Positions 8,461 to 19,600 of a DNA stretch of 64,000 nt are shown here, in pieces (positions within the stretch are counted from its first letter, which is position 1; each line of letters begins with the position of its first letter). Made by a program: the position numbers and the translations under genes. Origin of the DNA: an uncultured Planctomycetaceae bacterium. Lineage in GTDB: Bacteria > Planctomycetota > Planctomycetia > Planctomycetales > Planctomycetaceae. The stretch covers positions 106,364-170,363 of the forward strand of contig CALSLT010000037.1 in NCBI GenBank assembly GCA_943787265.1. The letters are read 5' to 3'. The notes under the pieces are model-generated. The model ran no database searches, was not told the origin of the DNA, and was given only the letters and a program-made list of their open reading frames with translations.

Positions 8461-10176
8461 ATGGGACTGTCAACTGCTGACTGGATTGCACTCGGCGGCT
8501 ACTTGCTTGGCGTCACTCTGCTCGGAATCTGGGCCAGTCGCAAGGTGACGGGCATGGCTGACTTCGTCATGCCTCGTCGCTTTGGGAAACTCATGATGCT
8601 GATGCATGGGTTCGGGACGAGCACACATTCTGATCAGGCGGTGACGGTCGCCTCGAAGTGCTACACCAGCGGCCTGTCCGGCATCTGGTATCAGTGGATG
8701 TGGCTGTTCGCGACGCCGTTCTTCTGGTTGATCGCACCGATGATGCGACGGTTTCGGGCATTGACAACGGCAGACGTTTTTGCGGCGAGATACGCACCGT
8801 CAGTCGCGATTCTATTCTGCGTGTTTGGGCTCGCGAAGTTTGTCGTCACGATCGGCAACATGCTCAAAGGTTCGGGAGCGGTTGTTGAAGCCTGCACGGG
8901 CTCGGCGATCTCAGCCGAAGCGGCCATCGTTGTGATGACTGTTCTGTTCGTTGTCTACGGGCTGGCTGGTGGTTTGAGAGCGGCCATTATCACCGACTTC
9001 GTCCAGGGAATTCTCACGCTGCTGTTTTCGTTCCTGCTGCTGCCTGTCGTGATGAACGCGGTTGGCGGCTTACCAGGGATGCGAACAGCCTTCGCAGACC
9101 TCTCGCCTGATCGAGACATGCTTTCGCTCGTCACGCCCGGTGACATCGGCGTTTTCTACATCGGGATGATCGCGATCAACGCACTGCTGAGTGTCACCGT
9201 GCAGCCTCACAACATGGGCACCTGCGCCGCTGGCCGGACAGAAATTGAAGGTGCCGTCGGCTTCATGGGCGGCACGTTTCTGAAACGAATCTGCACTGTG
9301 GCGTGGTGTCTGACAGGCTTAGCGGCGTTTGCATTGTACAAAGGGGCCGCGGACGTAGAGCCTGACAAAGTCTACGGCCTGATGGCTGCCGAGTTCCTTC
9401 CGCAATTGTTGCCAGGATTACTCGGACTGTTTCTGGCAGGATTGCTGGCGACGGTCATGGGTTCGTGCGATTCGTTCATGATCTCCGCATCCGGGCTTGT
9501 CACGGAGAATCTTTATCGGCCGGTCTTTCCCGGTCGATCTGAGACTCACTATCTGTGGGTGGCGCGAGCGTCCGGGCTGGCGGTGGTGCTCGTGGCCATC
9601 GGCTACGCGTTCTGGCTGAGCGGCGTCATCGAAGGACTGGAAATTCTCTGGAAGCTCAACGCCGTGATGGCACCCGCATTCTGGCTGGGAGTCTTCTGGC
9701 GGGGGGCCACAACCTCCGGCGCGTGGGCAGCCACCATGCTGACTGCAGGGACCTGGTGGCTGACGAATCTTTCGTCGACTGCGGTGGCGCTGGCGTCTTC
9801 TACAACCATGAAGTCATGGGGAATCGTGATCAGCAAGAATGACACGTGGGTGATTTCGACGCCCTGGCAGATGCTAGCGTACCTGACAGCAGGGTTTGCT
9901 GGCGGAGTTGTCGTCAGCCTGCTGACGACGAAGAACGATCCTGTGAAGCTCGATCGATTCTACGAACTGCTGCGGACTCCGGTCCAACCGGACGAGAAGA
10001 TCGAGGCGCCGTGTACGCTTCCGGCTGGAGTGACTCCGTCGCCACGTCGGGTGTTTTTCCCGTCAACCAGCCTCGAACTGCCGATTCCGTCGAGACTCGC
10101 GGTGTCTGGCTTCGTGGTCGGATGGTTGCTCGTTTTTGCTATCATCGGTGGAGTCTGGCTACTTATCGCGTCGTGA
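8461..10176 (+). CDS. Sodium:solute symporter family transporter
   Basis: The 571-residue integral membrane protein has about 13-14 hydrophobic segments. The N-terminal helix (DWIALGGYLLGVTLLGIWAS) and the following MADFVMPRRFGKLMMLMHGFG match the SSS (solute:sodium symporter, SLC5-like) family, as do SATTVASK-like and GGLRAAIITDFVQG segments. The last named is the family's conserved helix-6 region. A cytoplasmic stretch with KIEAP lies near residues 510-550 before the final helix. Substrate cannot be read from sequence. The next genes, 55 and 58 bp apart on the same strand, are a sulfatase and a 5-oxoprolinase, so uptake of an organic acid or amino-acid derivative is a guess. Confidence 0.88.
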   Translation: MGLSTADWIALGGYLLGVTLLGIWASRKVTGMADFVMPRRFGKLMMLMHGFGTSTHSDQAVTVASKCYTSGLSGIWYQWMWLFATPFFWLIAPMMRRFRALTTADVFAARYAPSVAILFCVFGLAKFVVTIGNMLKGSGAVVEACTGSAISAEAAIVVMTVLFVVYGLAGGLRAAIITDFVQGILTLLFSFLLLPVVMNAVGGLPGMRTAFADLSPDRDMLSLVTPGDIGVFYIGMIAINALLSVTVQPHNMGTCAAGRTEIEGAVGFMGGTFLKRICTVAWCLTGLAAFALYKGAADVEPDKVYGLMAAEFLPQLLPGLLGLFLAGLLATVMGSCDSFMISASGLVTENLYRPVFPGRSETHYLWVARASGLAVVLVAIGYAFWLSGVIEGLEILWKLNAVMAPAFWLGVFWRGATTSGAWAATMLTAGTWWLTNLSSTAVALASSTTMKSWGIVISKNDTWVISTPWQMLAYLTAGFAGGVVVSLLTTKNDPVKLDRFYELLRTPVQPDEKIEAPCTLPAGVTPSPRRVFFPSTSLELPIPSRLAVSGFVVGWLLVFAIIGGVWLLIAS

Positions 10177-10231
10177 TCGTTCACGGTCCAAACAAAGTCG
10201 GACTCAAGCGACTTGAACATGCGGAAGAAAC

Positions 10232-11674
10232 ATGCAACGACCGAACATCCTTCTTGTAATCGCGGACGGAATGCAGTCGGACACGGTCCTGCCCGCACAC
10301 CCGTGTCTCACTCCAAATCTGGAAGCACTGGCAAGTCGCGGAGTGCGTTTTCGGAACGCCCACACCACGTGCCCAACGTGCTCTCCGGCTCGAGCCAGTC
10401 TGATGACCGGGCAATTGCCTCACACTCACGGAGTTCTGGAAGTTGAGCACGGTCGCGACGACGACCAATGTGTACTGCGGACCGAGTACCGGCACTTCGC
10501 GCAGAATCTGTCTGACGTCGGATACCGCACGGGCTACTTCGGGAAGTGGCACATCGAACGATCACAGGACGTGGCTCAATTCGGTTGGCAGGACAGCGTC
10601 GTGAAGGGAGCAGCCCATGTTAAGAACCTTGGTCGAGGGCAGGCGGGGCCACCGACGTTCAAACTGGATGAGTCATTGACCGGTTACGTCGAAGGCCCGC
10701 GTGGCTACAAAAAGGTCCTTCATTGGGGAGTCACCGACACGCCGCTCGATGATCGGTACCCCGGCTTGACCGTCGCCGATGCAGAACAATTTCTGAGTGA
10801 ACGTCTGGTTGAGCCCTACCCGTGGTGTTGCTGCGTCAGCTTTTCTGAGCCGAACGAAGCATTGGTAGCCGGTCGCGAAGCGTTCGATAAGTACGATCCT
10901 GCGAAGCTTCCGCTGCCGGAAAACTTCTTCGACGATCTGTCGGATCGGCCCAACATTTATCAACGTGAGCAGCAGATTGGCCGCCCCATTTCAGAAGAAC
11001 ACTGGAGGAACGCGCGAGCCTGCTATCTTGCTCGGATTACGGAAATCGACCAGATGGTCGGACAGTTGACTGGTCAATTGGAAGAAGCCGGACAGCTCGA
11101 CAATACGATTGTTATCTTTCTCGCCGATCACGGACGCTTCGTCGGTGCGCACGGTTTCGATGCACATAACTTCGGACCTTTCGAGGAGATCTACCGAGTC
11201 CCTCTCATCATGGCTGGGCCGGACATCGATTCAGACGTTGAATGTCGTGCTCAAATCAGCATCGCGGATGTCGGCACCACGATCTGCAGCATCGGCCAGG
11301 CGGAGTCGATTGAAACGCCAGACTCGCGTTGCTTTGCGTCTTTGCTGACGAATCCCGACGCCGTGTCGGAAGAGTTTCAAACGGGGTATGCAGAATATCA
11401 TGGAACACGGTTTCCATTGATGCAGCGAATCGTTTGGCAGGGTGACTGGAAGTTCGTGTTCAACGGTTTTGACTTTGACGAGTTGTACAATCTCGCCGAA
11501 GACCCGTTCGAAATGACGAATCTGGCTACGAGACCTGAACAGCAAGGCCGCGTCGAGGCGATGATGTCCGAAGTCTGGCGGCGAGTTCGAGACACCAACG
11601 ACCGCGCGATTCTGGAATCGCATTATTTCTCGATGCGTCTGGCGTGTGTCGGCCCCGACGTGGCCGAGTCATGA
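10232..11674 (+). CDS. Sulfatase (type I, formylglycine-dependent)
   Basis: The 480-residue protein is of the alkaline phosphatase/sulfatase superfamily. The modification motif CSPARASLMTG starts at Cys50, the residue that an FGE or anSME enzyme would convert to formylglycine. A distal metal/substrate motif ADHGRFVGAHGF lies near residue 293. The N-terminal metal site reads VIADG, where most sulfatases have DD or DQ, so one usual ligand position is Gly. No clear signal peptide is present, so it may be cytoplasmic. The ATG at 10232 places the conserved NILLVIAD at residue 5, as in relatives. It is flanked by a symporter and a 5-oxoprolinase on the same strand. Substrate unknown. Confidence 0.88.
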   Translation: MQRPNILLVIADGMQSDTVLPAHPCLTPNLEALASRGVRFRNAHTTCPTCSPARASLMTGQLPHTHGVLEVEHGRDDDQCVLRTEYRHFAQNLSDVGYRTGYFGKWHIERSQDVAQFGWQDSVVKGAAHVKNLGRGQAGPPTFKLDESLTGYVEGPRGYKKVLHWGVTDTPLDDRYPGLTVADAEQFLSERLVEPYPWCCCVSFSEPNEALVAGREAFDKYDPAKLPLPENFFDDLSDRPNIYQREQQIGRPISEEHWRNARACYLARITEIDQMVGQLTGQLEEAGQLDNTIVIFLADHGRFVGAHGFDAHNFGPFEEIYRVPLIMAGPDIDSDVECRAQISIADVGTTICSIGQAESIETPDSRCFASLLTNPDAVSEEFQTGYAEYHGTRFPLMQRIVWQGDWKFVFNGFDFDELYNLAEDPFEMTNLATRPEQQGRVEAMMSEVWRRVRDTNDRAILESHYFSMRLACVGPDVAES

Positions 11675-11732
11675 TGTTTTCGCGTTGGCAGCTTGCGAGA
11701 ATCAAAACACGAGATGGACTGGATGAAAATGG

Positions 11733-14700
11733 ATGGCTGCTGAGTGGGAATTCTGGATCGACGTTGGTGGTACTTTTACCGACTGCATTTACCGCCGGCC
11801 TGACAACTCGGTGTCGACGCTGAAAGTTCTCAGCTCCGGCATCACAAAGGGGCAGGTCGAAGAAATTTCGGGGACCGACCGAATCGTTGACGCTGGCCGA
11901 GTCAGTGATCCCGACGGTTTCTGGGCGGGATATACGATCCGATTCCTGAGCGAATCTGGCCATACGATTCACACAGCCCGCGTCCGCAAGTCGCAAGACA
12001 CCAATGGTCTGTTGGGAGTCGAGCAACTTCTACCGCCACACATCACGCCGGGCACTCGGTACGAACTGGATGCAGGCGAGGAAGCTCCAATTCTTGCTAT
12101 CCGCCGTGCGATGAGTCTTTCAATTGAGGAATCAGTTCCTCGCGTGTCGGTCCGACTGGGGACGACGCGTGGCACAAATGCGCTGCTGACTCGATCCGGT
12201 GCTCGGACGGCTTTTATTACCACTAAAGGATTTCGCGACGTCCTGCTAATCGGGAACCAGGACCGACCACGGTTGTTTGATCTGGCGATTCAGAAACCTG
12301 AGCCCTTGTTCGAACAGACTGTCGAGATTGATGAACGGCTGGACTCCGCCGGTGGCGTTCTCAAAACGCTGGTCAAGGACGACGTTCGGGCCAGTCTGAA
12401 TAAACTTCGTGAGACCGGCGTTGAATCAATCGCGATTTGTCTGTTGCACGCTTTTGCGAACGATGAGCATGAGAAGGTTGTCGAGAGGATCGCTCGCGAA
12501 ACTGGTTTCACCGAGATCAGCACATCGAGTCGTTTGTCCCCACTCATTCGAATCGTCTCACGAGGTGATACGACGGTCGCAGACGCGTACCTGAATCCGA
12601 TCCTGCGTGACTATGTGGAGCGACTGCGAAGCTCTCTCGGCGACAGCACGCTGAGAATGATGACTTCGGCGGGAGGCCTCGTTGACGCCGATCAGTTCGT
12701 CGGGAAAGACAGCATTTTGTCTGGGCCGGCCGGCGGCGTGATCGGCTTTTCAAGGGTGGCCCGTCAGGCCGGATTTGCGAAGTCACTCGGCTTTGACATG
12801 GGCGGGACGAGCACCGACGTCTCACGGTTTGATGGCCGGTACGAACTGGAATTCGAGACTCAGAAAGCGGGCGTTCGCATTGTCGCTCCGATGCTCGCAA
12901 TCGAGACGGTGGCTGCTGGCGGCGGCAGCGTCTGCGGATTCGACGGTGTCCGATTGTTTGTCGGCCCCCAGAGTGCCGGTGCGGACCCAGGCCCCGCCTG
13001 TTATGGCCGAGGTGGACCGCTGACGGTCACCGATATCAACGTGTTTCTCGGGCGAGTTCAGCCGCAGCATTTTCCGTTTCCGCTGGACGTGGCCGCTGTC
13101 GAATCGCGGCTTACGCAATTGTGTGGTGAAATTGCCGAGTCACCTCTCGGCACAAGATATGAGCAGATCGAACTGGCGGAAGGATTTCGAAAGATCGCCA
13201 ACGCCAACATGGTGCGAGCACTGCGGCGAATTTCCGTGGCGAAGGGCTACGATCCTGCTGAGTACGCTCTGGTCAGCTTTGGTGGAGCGGGCTCTCAACA
13301 CGCCTGCGCGATGGCTCGCGAGTTGGGCATCAAGGACGTGCTCATCCATCCCTTCGCTGGGATTCTCAGCGCCTACGGAATCGGACTGGCCGACGTTCGG
13401 CGGTTCTCGGAGCGCTCTATCCTGACAACGTGGCACGGAAATGAATTGCCAGAATCGGTGGGCAATTGCTTCAAGGGACTGGCAGGTGAAGCTCGGCGAG
13501 AAGTCGAAGCGGAAGGGATTCCGCAGGAACGAATCGGAGCACCACAAAGAAGTCTCGACTTGCGGTACCAGGGTGTCGAATCGTCGATCAACGTTGCGGA
13601 GCCGGCCGATGGAGACTGGCGAACCGCCTATGAGTCGCAGCATCAGGCTCGCTACGGCTATTGCCACTCCGGACGTGATCTGGAGATTGTGGCTGCCCGC
13701 GTCGAGGTAGTCGGCTCGATGCCGGAACCACCGGACGATGCACAGGCGCTTGTCGAACGTGTGCCAGATCCAGCAGAACATGCGATCGTGCACTTTGAAG
13801 GCCAGCCGGTTGAGACACCGGTATTCACAAGGGACCAGCTTCAGCCAGGGGATCATTTCGAAGGTCCGGCGATCGTTTGCGAACCGACGTCGACTGTCGT
13901 CATTGAACCGGGATTCGCGGCGAAGATCCTCAGTCGTGGCGAGATCGTGATCTCGGACAGCGGCGGATCTGTCGTGAAGTCGAGCGACGTCACAGGTCAG
14001 GCCGCCGGATACCGGTCCGAAGACGTCGACCCCGTGACACTTGAAATTTTCAACAACCTCTTCGCAGCAATCGCCGAGCAGATGGGCGTCACACTGCAGA
14101 TGACGTCGTTCTCGACAAACGTCAAAGAGCGTCTCGACTTCAGTTGTGCGATCTTCACGCCGACCGGTGATCTGGTAGTGAACGCTCCGCACATTCCCGT
14201 TCATCTTGGGGCGATGAGTGAAACGGTCAAGTGGCTGCTCGCCGATGTGACCGACCTTGCCTCCGGCGACGTCTACGTCACCAACGATCCGTTCCGAGGC
14301 GGTTCTCACTTGCCGGATGTCACAGTTATCACGCCGGTGCACGATGAGAAGACTGGCGATTTAATTTTCCTGACCGCCAGCCGTGCCCACCATTCGGAAA
14401 TCGGTGGGGTCGTGCCGGGCAGTATGCCGCCATTCTCGAAGTCGCTCGCTGACGAGGGCGTTCTCATTCGGTGCTTCAAGCTCGTTGACGGTGGCATTTC
14501 CCGGGAAGATGAACTGAGAGAGTTGCTCTCGTCAGGCGAATGGCCAAGTCGGTCAGTCGACAACAACATCTCAGATGTGTCGGCACAGGTTGCCGCGAAC
14601 GGTTCGGGAGTCCGACAACTGAAAGAGCTGGTTGATCGGCACTCGTTGAGCCTGGTTCGAGCCTGCATGGAGCGAATTCAGCAGGCGGCCAGTGAGAAAA

Positions 14701-15572
14701 TGAGAATGTCCCTGTCGCGAATTCCTGACGGCGAGTATTCGCGAGTCGACCATCTGGATGATGGCTCTCCCATCGCGGTTCGAATTTCAATTTCGGGCGA
14801 TTGTGCGACGGTTGATTTTACAGGCACTGGTGCGGTGCTCTCATCGAATCTGAATGCGAACAGAGCAATAGTCACGGCAGCGGTCATGTATTCGTTTCGT
14901 TGTTTGATTGACGAGGACATCCCGCTCAACAGCGGCGTTCTTGAGCCGATCGAGATCGTGCTGCCAGAATGTCTGCTGAATCCTCAAGCCGACGACGATC
15001 CGGAACGATGTCCGGCGATCGTTGGCGGAAATGTTGAGACGTCACAACGGGTGGTGGATGTGCTGCTCGGTGCTTTGAATGTTGCGGCGGCCAGCCAGGG
15101 AACGATGAACAACCTGACATTCGGAGACGGCACGTTCGGCTACTACGAGACAATCTGCGGTGGCGGCGGCGCAACAAACGACGCCGACGGAGCTGATGCC
15201 GTGCATACTCACATGACGAATACGCGACTGACCGATCCGGAAGTCATTGAGCGGCGATACCCGGTGCGTCTGCACGAGTTTTCGATTCGGCGTGGCTCCG
15301 GAGGGGCAGGGCGACAACGTGGCGGAGACGGAATCGTTCGACGGATCGAGTTTCTGAAACCACTCACCGTTTCGTTGTTGACGGAACGGCGGGATGAGTA
15401 TGCCCCGTTCGGACTTGAGGGCGGAGAAGAAGGTCAGATCGGTACCAACCAGTTACGCAAATGCAATTCGGAAACGGATGAGCAATTACCTGACAAGGTG
15501 CTACTCGACGTTTCCGCGGGCGATATCTTGACGATCGAAACTCCCGGCGGCGGCGGATTTGGCAATCCCTGA
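11733..15572 (+). CDS. 5-oxoprolinase / hydantoinase A-B fusion (ATP-hydrolysing)
   Basis: The 1279-residue protein matches the full-length eukaryote-type 5-oxoprolinase in which HyuA and HyuB are fused. The N-terminal half (about 1-700) has the nucleotide-binding opening IDVGGTFTDCIYR, LGTTRGTNALLTRSGA, and GFDMGGTSTDVSR. The C-terminal half (about 730-1279) has PVTLEIFNNLFAAIAEQMG, TNDPFRGGSHLPDVTV and the terminal IETPGGGGFGNP typical of HyuB. The family hydrolyses 5-oxoproline to glutamate with ATP, or cleaves hydantoins or acetone in relatives. The fused architecture and N-terminal motif favour 5-oxoprolinase, a step in glutathione turnover, but substrate choice is inference. Confidence 0.9.
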   Translation: MAAEWEFWIDVGGTFTDCIYRRPDNSVSTLKVLSSGITKGQVEEISGTDRIVDAGRVSDPDGFWAGYTIRFLSESGHTIHTARVRKSQDTNGLLGVEQLLPPHITPGTRYELDAGEEAPILAIRRAMSLSIEESVPRVSVRLGTTRGTNALLTRSGARTAFITTKGFRDVLLIGNQDRPRLFDLAIQKPEPLFEQTVEIDERLDSAGGVLKTLVKDDVRASLNKLRETGVESIAICLLHAFANDEHEKVVERIARETGFTEISTSSRLSPLIRIVSRGDTTVADAYLNPILRDYVERLRSSLGDSTLRMMTSAGGLVDADQFVGKDSILSGPAGGVIGFSRVARQAGFAKSLGFDMGGTSTDVSRFDGRYELEFETQKAGVRIVAPMLAIETVAAGGGSVCGFDGVRLFVGPQSAGADPGPACYGRGGPLTVTDINVFLGRVQPQHFPFPLDVAAVESRLTQLCGEIAESPLGTRYEQIELAEGFRKIANANMVRALRRISVAKGYDPAEYALVSFGGAGSQHACAMARELGIKDVLIHPFAGILSAYGIGLADVRRFSERSILTTWHGNELPESVGNCFKGLAGEARREVEAEGIPQERIGAPQRSLDLRYQGVESSINVAEPADGDWRTAYESQHQARYGYCHSGRDLEIVAARVEVVGSMPEPPDDAQALVERVPDPAEHAIVHFEGQPVETPVFTRDQLQPGDHFEGPAIVCEPTSTVVIEPGFAAKILSRGEIVISDSGGSVVKSSDVTGQAAGYRSEDVDPVTLEIFNNLFAAIAEQMGVTLQMTSFSTNVKERLDFSCAIFTPTGDLVVNAPHIPVHLGAMSETVKWLLADVTDLASGDVYVTNDPFRGGSHLPDVTVITPVHDEKTGDLIFLTASRAHHSEIGGVVPGSMPPFSKSLADEGVLIRCFKLVDGGISREDELRELLSSGEWPSRSVDNNISDVSAQVAANGSGVRQLKELVDRHSLSLVRACMERIQQAASEKMRMSLSRIPDGEYSRVDHLDDGSPIAVRISISGDCATVDFTGTGAVLSSNLNANRAIVTAAVMYSFRCLIDEDIPLNSGVLEPIEIVLPECLLNPQADDDPERCPAIVGGNVETSQRVVDVLLGALNVAAASQGTMNNLTFGDGTFGYYETICGGGGATNDADGADAVHTHMTNTRLTDPEVIERRYPVRLHEFSIRRGSGGAGRQRGGDGIVRRIEFLKPLTVSLLTERRDEYAPFGLEGGEEGQIGTNQLRKCNSETDEQLPDKVLLDVSAGDILTIETPGGGGFGNP

Positions 15573-15606
15573 CGGCTCAATGCACTTGTACGTCGCGTGG
15601 CGAGTG

Positions 15607-16521
15607 TCAGGCGACCGCTTCGGATGGCTCAGGCGAGGGGGTCGTTCGGGGACGAGTTTTTGACGCCGGCTTTGCTGCCAGACCTTCGGCCGACACCTGT
15701 CGGACGACCTTCTGCGAAAGTTCGTCCATCTCCATGACGAGAGCTTCGACGCGCCCTGACAAATACATGTACATGATCAGCGACGGGATCGCGATCGCCA
15801 GTCCGAACGCAGTCGTTAGCAGGGCCATCGCAATGCCCACGGCAAGCTGATCAGCCTTACCCATCGCTCCGGCACTGGCGATGTCGTTGAAGGCTTGGAT
15901 CATGCCGACGACCGTTCCCAGCAGGCCCAACAGCGGAGTCACCGTCGCCACGCCGTTGAGAACTCGAAGGTGCCGACGAAGATGACCGATTTGGCGTTCG
16001 CCTCCGTCGATGACGGCTTGCTCAACCTCGACGCACGGTCGACCCCACTTTTCAACACCATGCAGGAAGACTGAAGCAATCGGGCTGTCGTTCTTTCGGC
16101 ATTGGCTTACGGCTGTTGCCGAATCCAGTTTGCCTTTGTGGAGATTCTCCAGGAATGGTTCTACGAAGCTTCGCGGAATGACCCGCGACCGACGAAGTAC
16201 GACGACACGCTCAATCGTGAACCAGACAGAAATTACCGATGCGATCAGAAAGGGAACCAGCCAGCCGCTCATCTGTTCGATGATTTCGACGGGGTGCGTT
16301 GGGATGCCCGTTGACTTCTCGGCTGTTTGCGTCGGAGAGTCTGTACCCGATGCAGGATTCTCGGGAGTATCGACAACGGGATTGGTCGGAATTGGCGTTG
16401 GGCCTGTCTCTTGTGCATGGCTGGTGCCGCCGAACGTGGCGACAAACACAACAGCGCCGACCGCCAGAACTGCGTAATGCAGTCCGGCGAATTTATTGAA
16501 TGAGCTGTCTGGCGAACGCAT
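15607..16521 (-). CDS. MotA/TolQ/ExbB proton channel family protein
   Basis: The 304-residue protein has an N-terminal hydrophobic segment (residues 14-36, probably a cleaved signal) and a Pro/Thr-rich spacer. A TolQ/ExbB core follows with three membrane helices (about 83-103, 195-220, 235-258). The core signature VATVTPLLGLLGTVVGMIQAF and the later AMALLTTAFGLAIAIPSLIMY are diagnostic. Family role: the proton-conducting half of an energising complex with ExbD/TolR. It lies downstream of a giant TPR protein on the same strand (143 bp gap), a common planctomycete arrangement, but no ExbD/TolR gene follows here because the adjacent gene converges from the other strand. Confidence 0.92.
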   Translation of the reverse strand: MRSPDSSFNKFAGLHYAVLAVGAVVFVATFGGTSHAQETGPTPIPTNPVVDTPENPASGTDSPTQTAEKSTGIPTHPVEIIEQMSGWLVPFLIASVISVWFTIERVVVLRRSRVIPRSFVEPFLENLHKGKLDSATAVSQCRKNDSPIASVFLHGVEKWGRPCVEVEQAVIDGGERQIGHLRRHLRVLNGVATVTPLLGLLGTVVGMIQAFNDIASAGAMGKADQLAVGIAMALLTTAFGLAIAIPSLIMYMYLSGRVEALVMEMDELSQKVVRQVSAEGLAAKPASKTRPRTTPSPEPSEAVA

Positions 16522-16664
16522 GAAGGAACCTCGATCCGTTCTTGCGACGGAATGTGGTGTTTCTCTAATCGTCGACCAATTTCTGAGCCAGATCAGTGAA
16601 TAGTTTCCAACAAGGTCTCAGCCCGCCGAGACGGCAGTCCCTGACTAATCGGCATGATTAACCA

Positions 16665-19600
16665 TCAGGACGATCCACCGAGTTTGTTTAGTCGGTCGGC
16701 AGCCCGCTTCGCGAAGTCCGAGTCACTAAATTCGGCCTGCAATGTCTCATACCACTTTCGAGCACCTGCGAGGCTCTCTGTTGTTCCGATTAATTCTTCA
16801 CACTGGCCTGCCTGGAATAGTGCAGGGGCTTGCCACTCCGGAAACTTGTAGAGGAAATGAACCGTCAGGTAGCCGTCACGCGCCTCTGGATACTTCTTCT
16901 GGAGAAACAGAATCTCAGCGATCATCAGCTGTGCTTTGGCAGCGGTTTCTGTTCGGCTACCAGCTTCGGATTCGATGACTCGTTTAAAAGCCGCTGTGGC
17001 TTCGGTGAACTTTGCCTGACTTTTCCACGCGCGACCGACGACTTCATCCAGCATGTAATGTGTTGGAGAGTCCGCTTTCCAAGCACGAGCTTTTTCAGCT
17101 GTCGCCATAACGGCGGCGTACTTTTTCTGCCTGACCTGACACTCGGCGAGCAGTGCCCAAAGGTGTCCAACCCAATCGCTCTGACCAATGGAAGGTTCTG
17201 CGACGCCGTCAACGAGCGTGGAAAGCGTTGTCTCAGCCTCCGGGAATTTGCCGAGGTTCAGTTGGCCGTTTCCGTGATAAAACTGGACGTCGGGAGCGTA
17301 ATCGCTCTCTGGAAACTGCTTGGCGAATTTGTCCGCTGAAGCCACGACGTCGGTCCATTTCTCGGCGTCAGCGTCGATGCCGATGATGCGGAAGAGGGAG
17401 TCTTCCCGAACGATCGCATCTGCTGCTTCATCGGCCGCCAGCGCCGCGAATGAAGTTCTTGCGAGTTGAAGTTTGCCGTTAACAAGGTCACTTTCGGCGA
17501 GGCTGAATTGGGCATTATCGGCGATGCTACTGTCAGGATGCTCGTTAGTGATACGTCGAAACAGAGCATCAGCCTCGGCGTAGCGTTCCGCTTCGTAGAG
17601 CACGAGAGCCCATTCGTTGAGTAGCTGATCATGCTCGGGACGTTTGGAGAACTGAGCTTCGACAGCCGCGTAAACTCGATTGGCTTCATCAATCTGTTTA
17701 AGTCTTGCCTGGAGTCGGGCGGCCTGGAGTCCCGCCAGAAACGCCTGCTCATGCGGAGCGAATGTTTTGAAAGCCGATTCAAAAGCGGCGGCCGCTTCTG
17801 CGATTTTGGTTGCTCTCTGCAGCGCGTCACCGACCATGAATCCCGCTTCTGCTGCGAGTTTGTGTTCAGCGTGGTCTTTGAGAAACTGTTGAAAACGTTT
17901 CGCGGATGCCGCGTAATCCATCTGCTGAAGTTTGCTCCACGCCAGCCCGGACAGCGCAGCCGCGTGGAATGGTGATTCAGGTCCCGGTGGCAACAGAGTG
18001 CCGAAAAATCGACCAGCGGCTTGCCAGTGTTTGGCGTCGTAGGCAGTTTCTGCCACGTTCAGGATCGTTCGTGAGACGATCGGGCTTTCGGAATGATCGC
18101 TGAGCAGACTGCTGACAGCTTTGTCAGCGACCGTCCAATCGCGGGTCTTTGCGGCGGCGGTCGCGACGTGGGACCATGCCTGGTCTCGCAGCGGCCCCTT
18201 CGCATTGTGCTGCAAGTAGCTCTCGGCTGACTTCATCGCGACAATTGGCTGCGCGGCTTCAAGTGAGAGGAATGCGTGAAGGATCAGAGACTCCGGCAGC
18301 CCGGTTTTAGGATCGGCGATCACGGCTTCGGCCAGTGGGGCAATGGCTTCAAGGGCTCCCTTGCTGTCACCTTGTTCCTGCCTGACTCGAGCGAGCTGGT
18401 AGCGAGCTTCGGCCTGAGTCTGTGGTCGCTGCGTGGCCTTCAGGACGGCGTCGTAAATTTCCGCGGCCCGTTTCATGTCATCCGCAGTCGCTCGCAGCAT
18501 CAGGAACTGGCCTTCCTGCAACTTATGCGACATTCGGATCGTGCTGGTGCTGTAGTCTCGTTCAAACTTGCTGAGAAGTAATTCTGCTTCTTTCAGCCGA
18601 GCCGTTCGAACGTCCGGCTCAGCGTCGCGAACCGTCTCAAGTACGCATTCTGTCGCGAAGTACAAACTGTGATCGGCGAACTGCCCCATTGGCCACTTCT
18701 GAGTGACCTTCAGAAAGCTGGCTTCTGCCTGAGCCAGTTGCCCCGATCGAAACTGGCAATCCGCAAGCTGGTAAACGACGGACTCGGCGATCGCCGCATC
18801 GCCAGCCTTTTTCTCGACGTCGATAAGGACTTCGGCAGCTCCCGAGTAGTCTCGCAGAGCCTTCAACGTAAGCCCCTTCCAGTAACCGGCCTTGACGGTT
18901 TGTTCTGGATTGGCTTCTGCCTCGTCGAACTTCGCAAGCGCGTTCGAAAAGTCATTGTTTTGATAAAGAGCGAAGCCTGCATTCAGTGTGGCAACTGATC
19001 GAAGTCGACTTTTCGGGAAACGAATGCCCACAGCGTCGTACTCGTTAACCGCTTCCTGAAACTTTCTTTGACCGAACAGCAGATTGGCGATCGCTAGTTG
19101 CGCGGCGTCCCCTCGGTCTTCCTGAGTTCTTTTGGCGGCTTCCCGATACAAGAGCAACGCCCTCGCTGAATCGCCGGCGGCTTCGGTTGCCTGCGCAAGC
19201 CCAAATCGCGCTTCCGCAGCCATCCGGCCTTGTGGAAACAGGCTGATAGAGCTCTGCAGGCTCGCCACTGCCTCCTTAGATTTGCCAAGCCGCCGTTGAG
19301 TGTCGCCCAGGTAGAACAATGCGAACTCGCGGAACGGATCTTTTGGAAAGTCTTTCAGGCAGCTCGTGAAGTCTTTTTCCGCTCGTGCCAACTCATCGAG
19401 ATAGTAGCTGCACTCCGCGACGCGGTATCGAGCATGGGCGACGTCAGTATTCTTTGGGTAGTCCTTGATGAACGCGTCCAGTGTGTCACGTCCGGTGGAA
19501 TGTTTCTCAAGCTGAATCTGCGACAAGCCCAGATAGAGTTTCCCGAATGGAATCTGCTCGTGCTTTGGAAAGTCGGCCTGGAATTTTCGAAACGCCTCTT

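Noticed and set aside
13140..14342. 400-residue open frame on the minus strand inside the 5-oxoprolinase gene
   Set aside because: The opposite strand encodes a complete, motif-rich HyuA/HyuB protein; this frame has Cys/His/Arg-rich composition and no recognisable motif.
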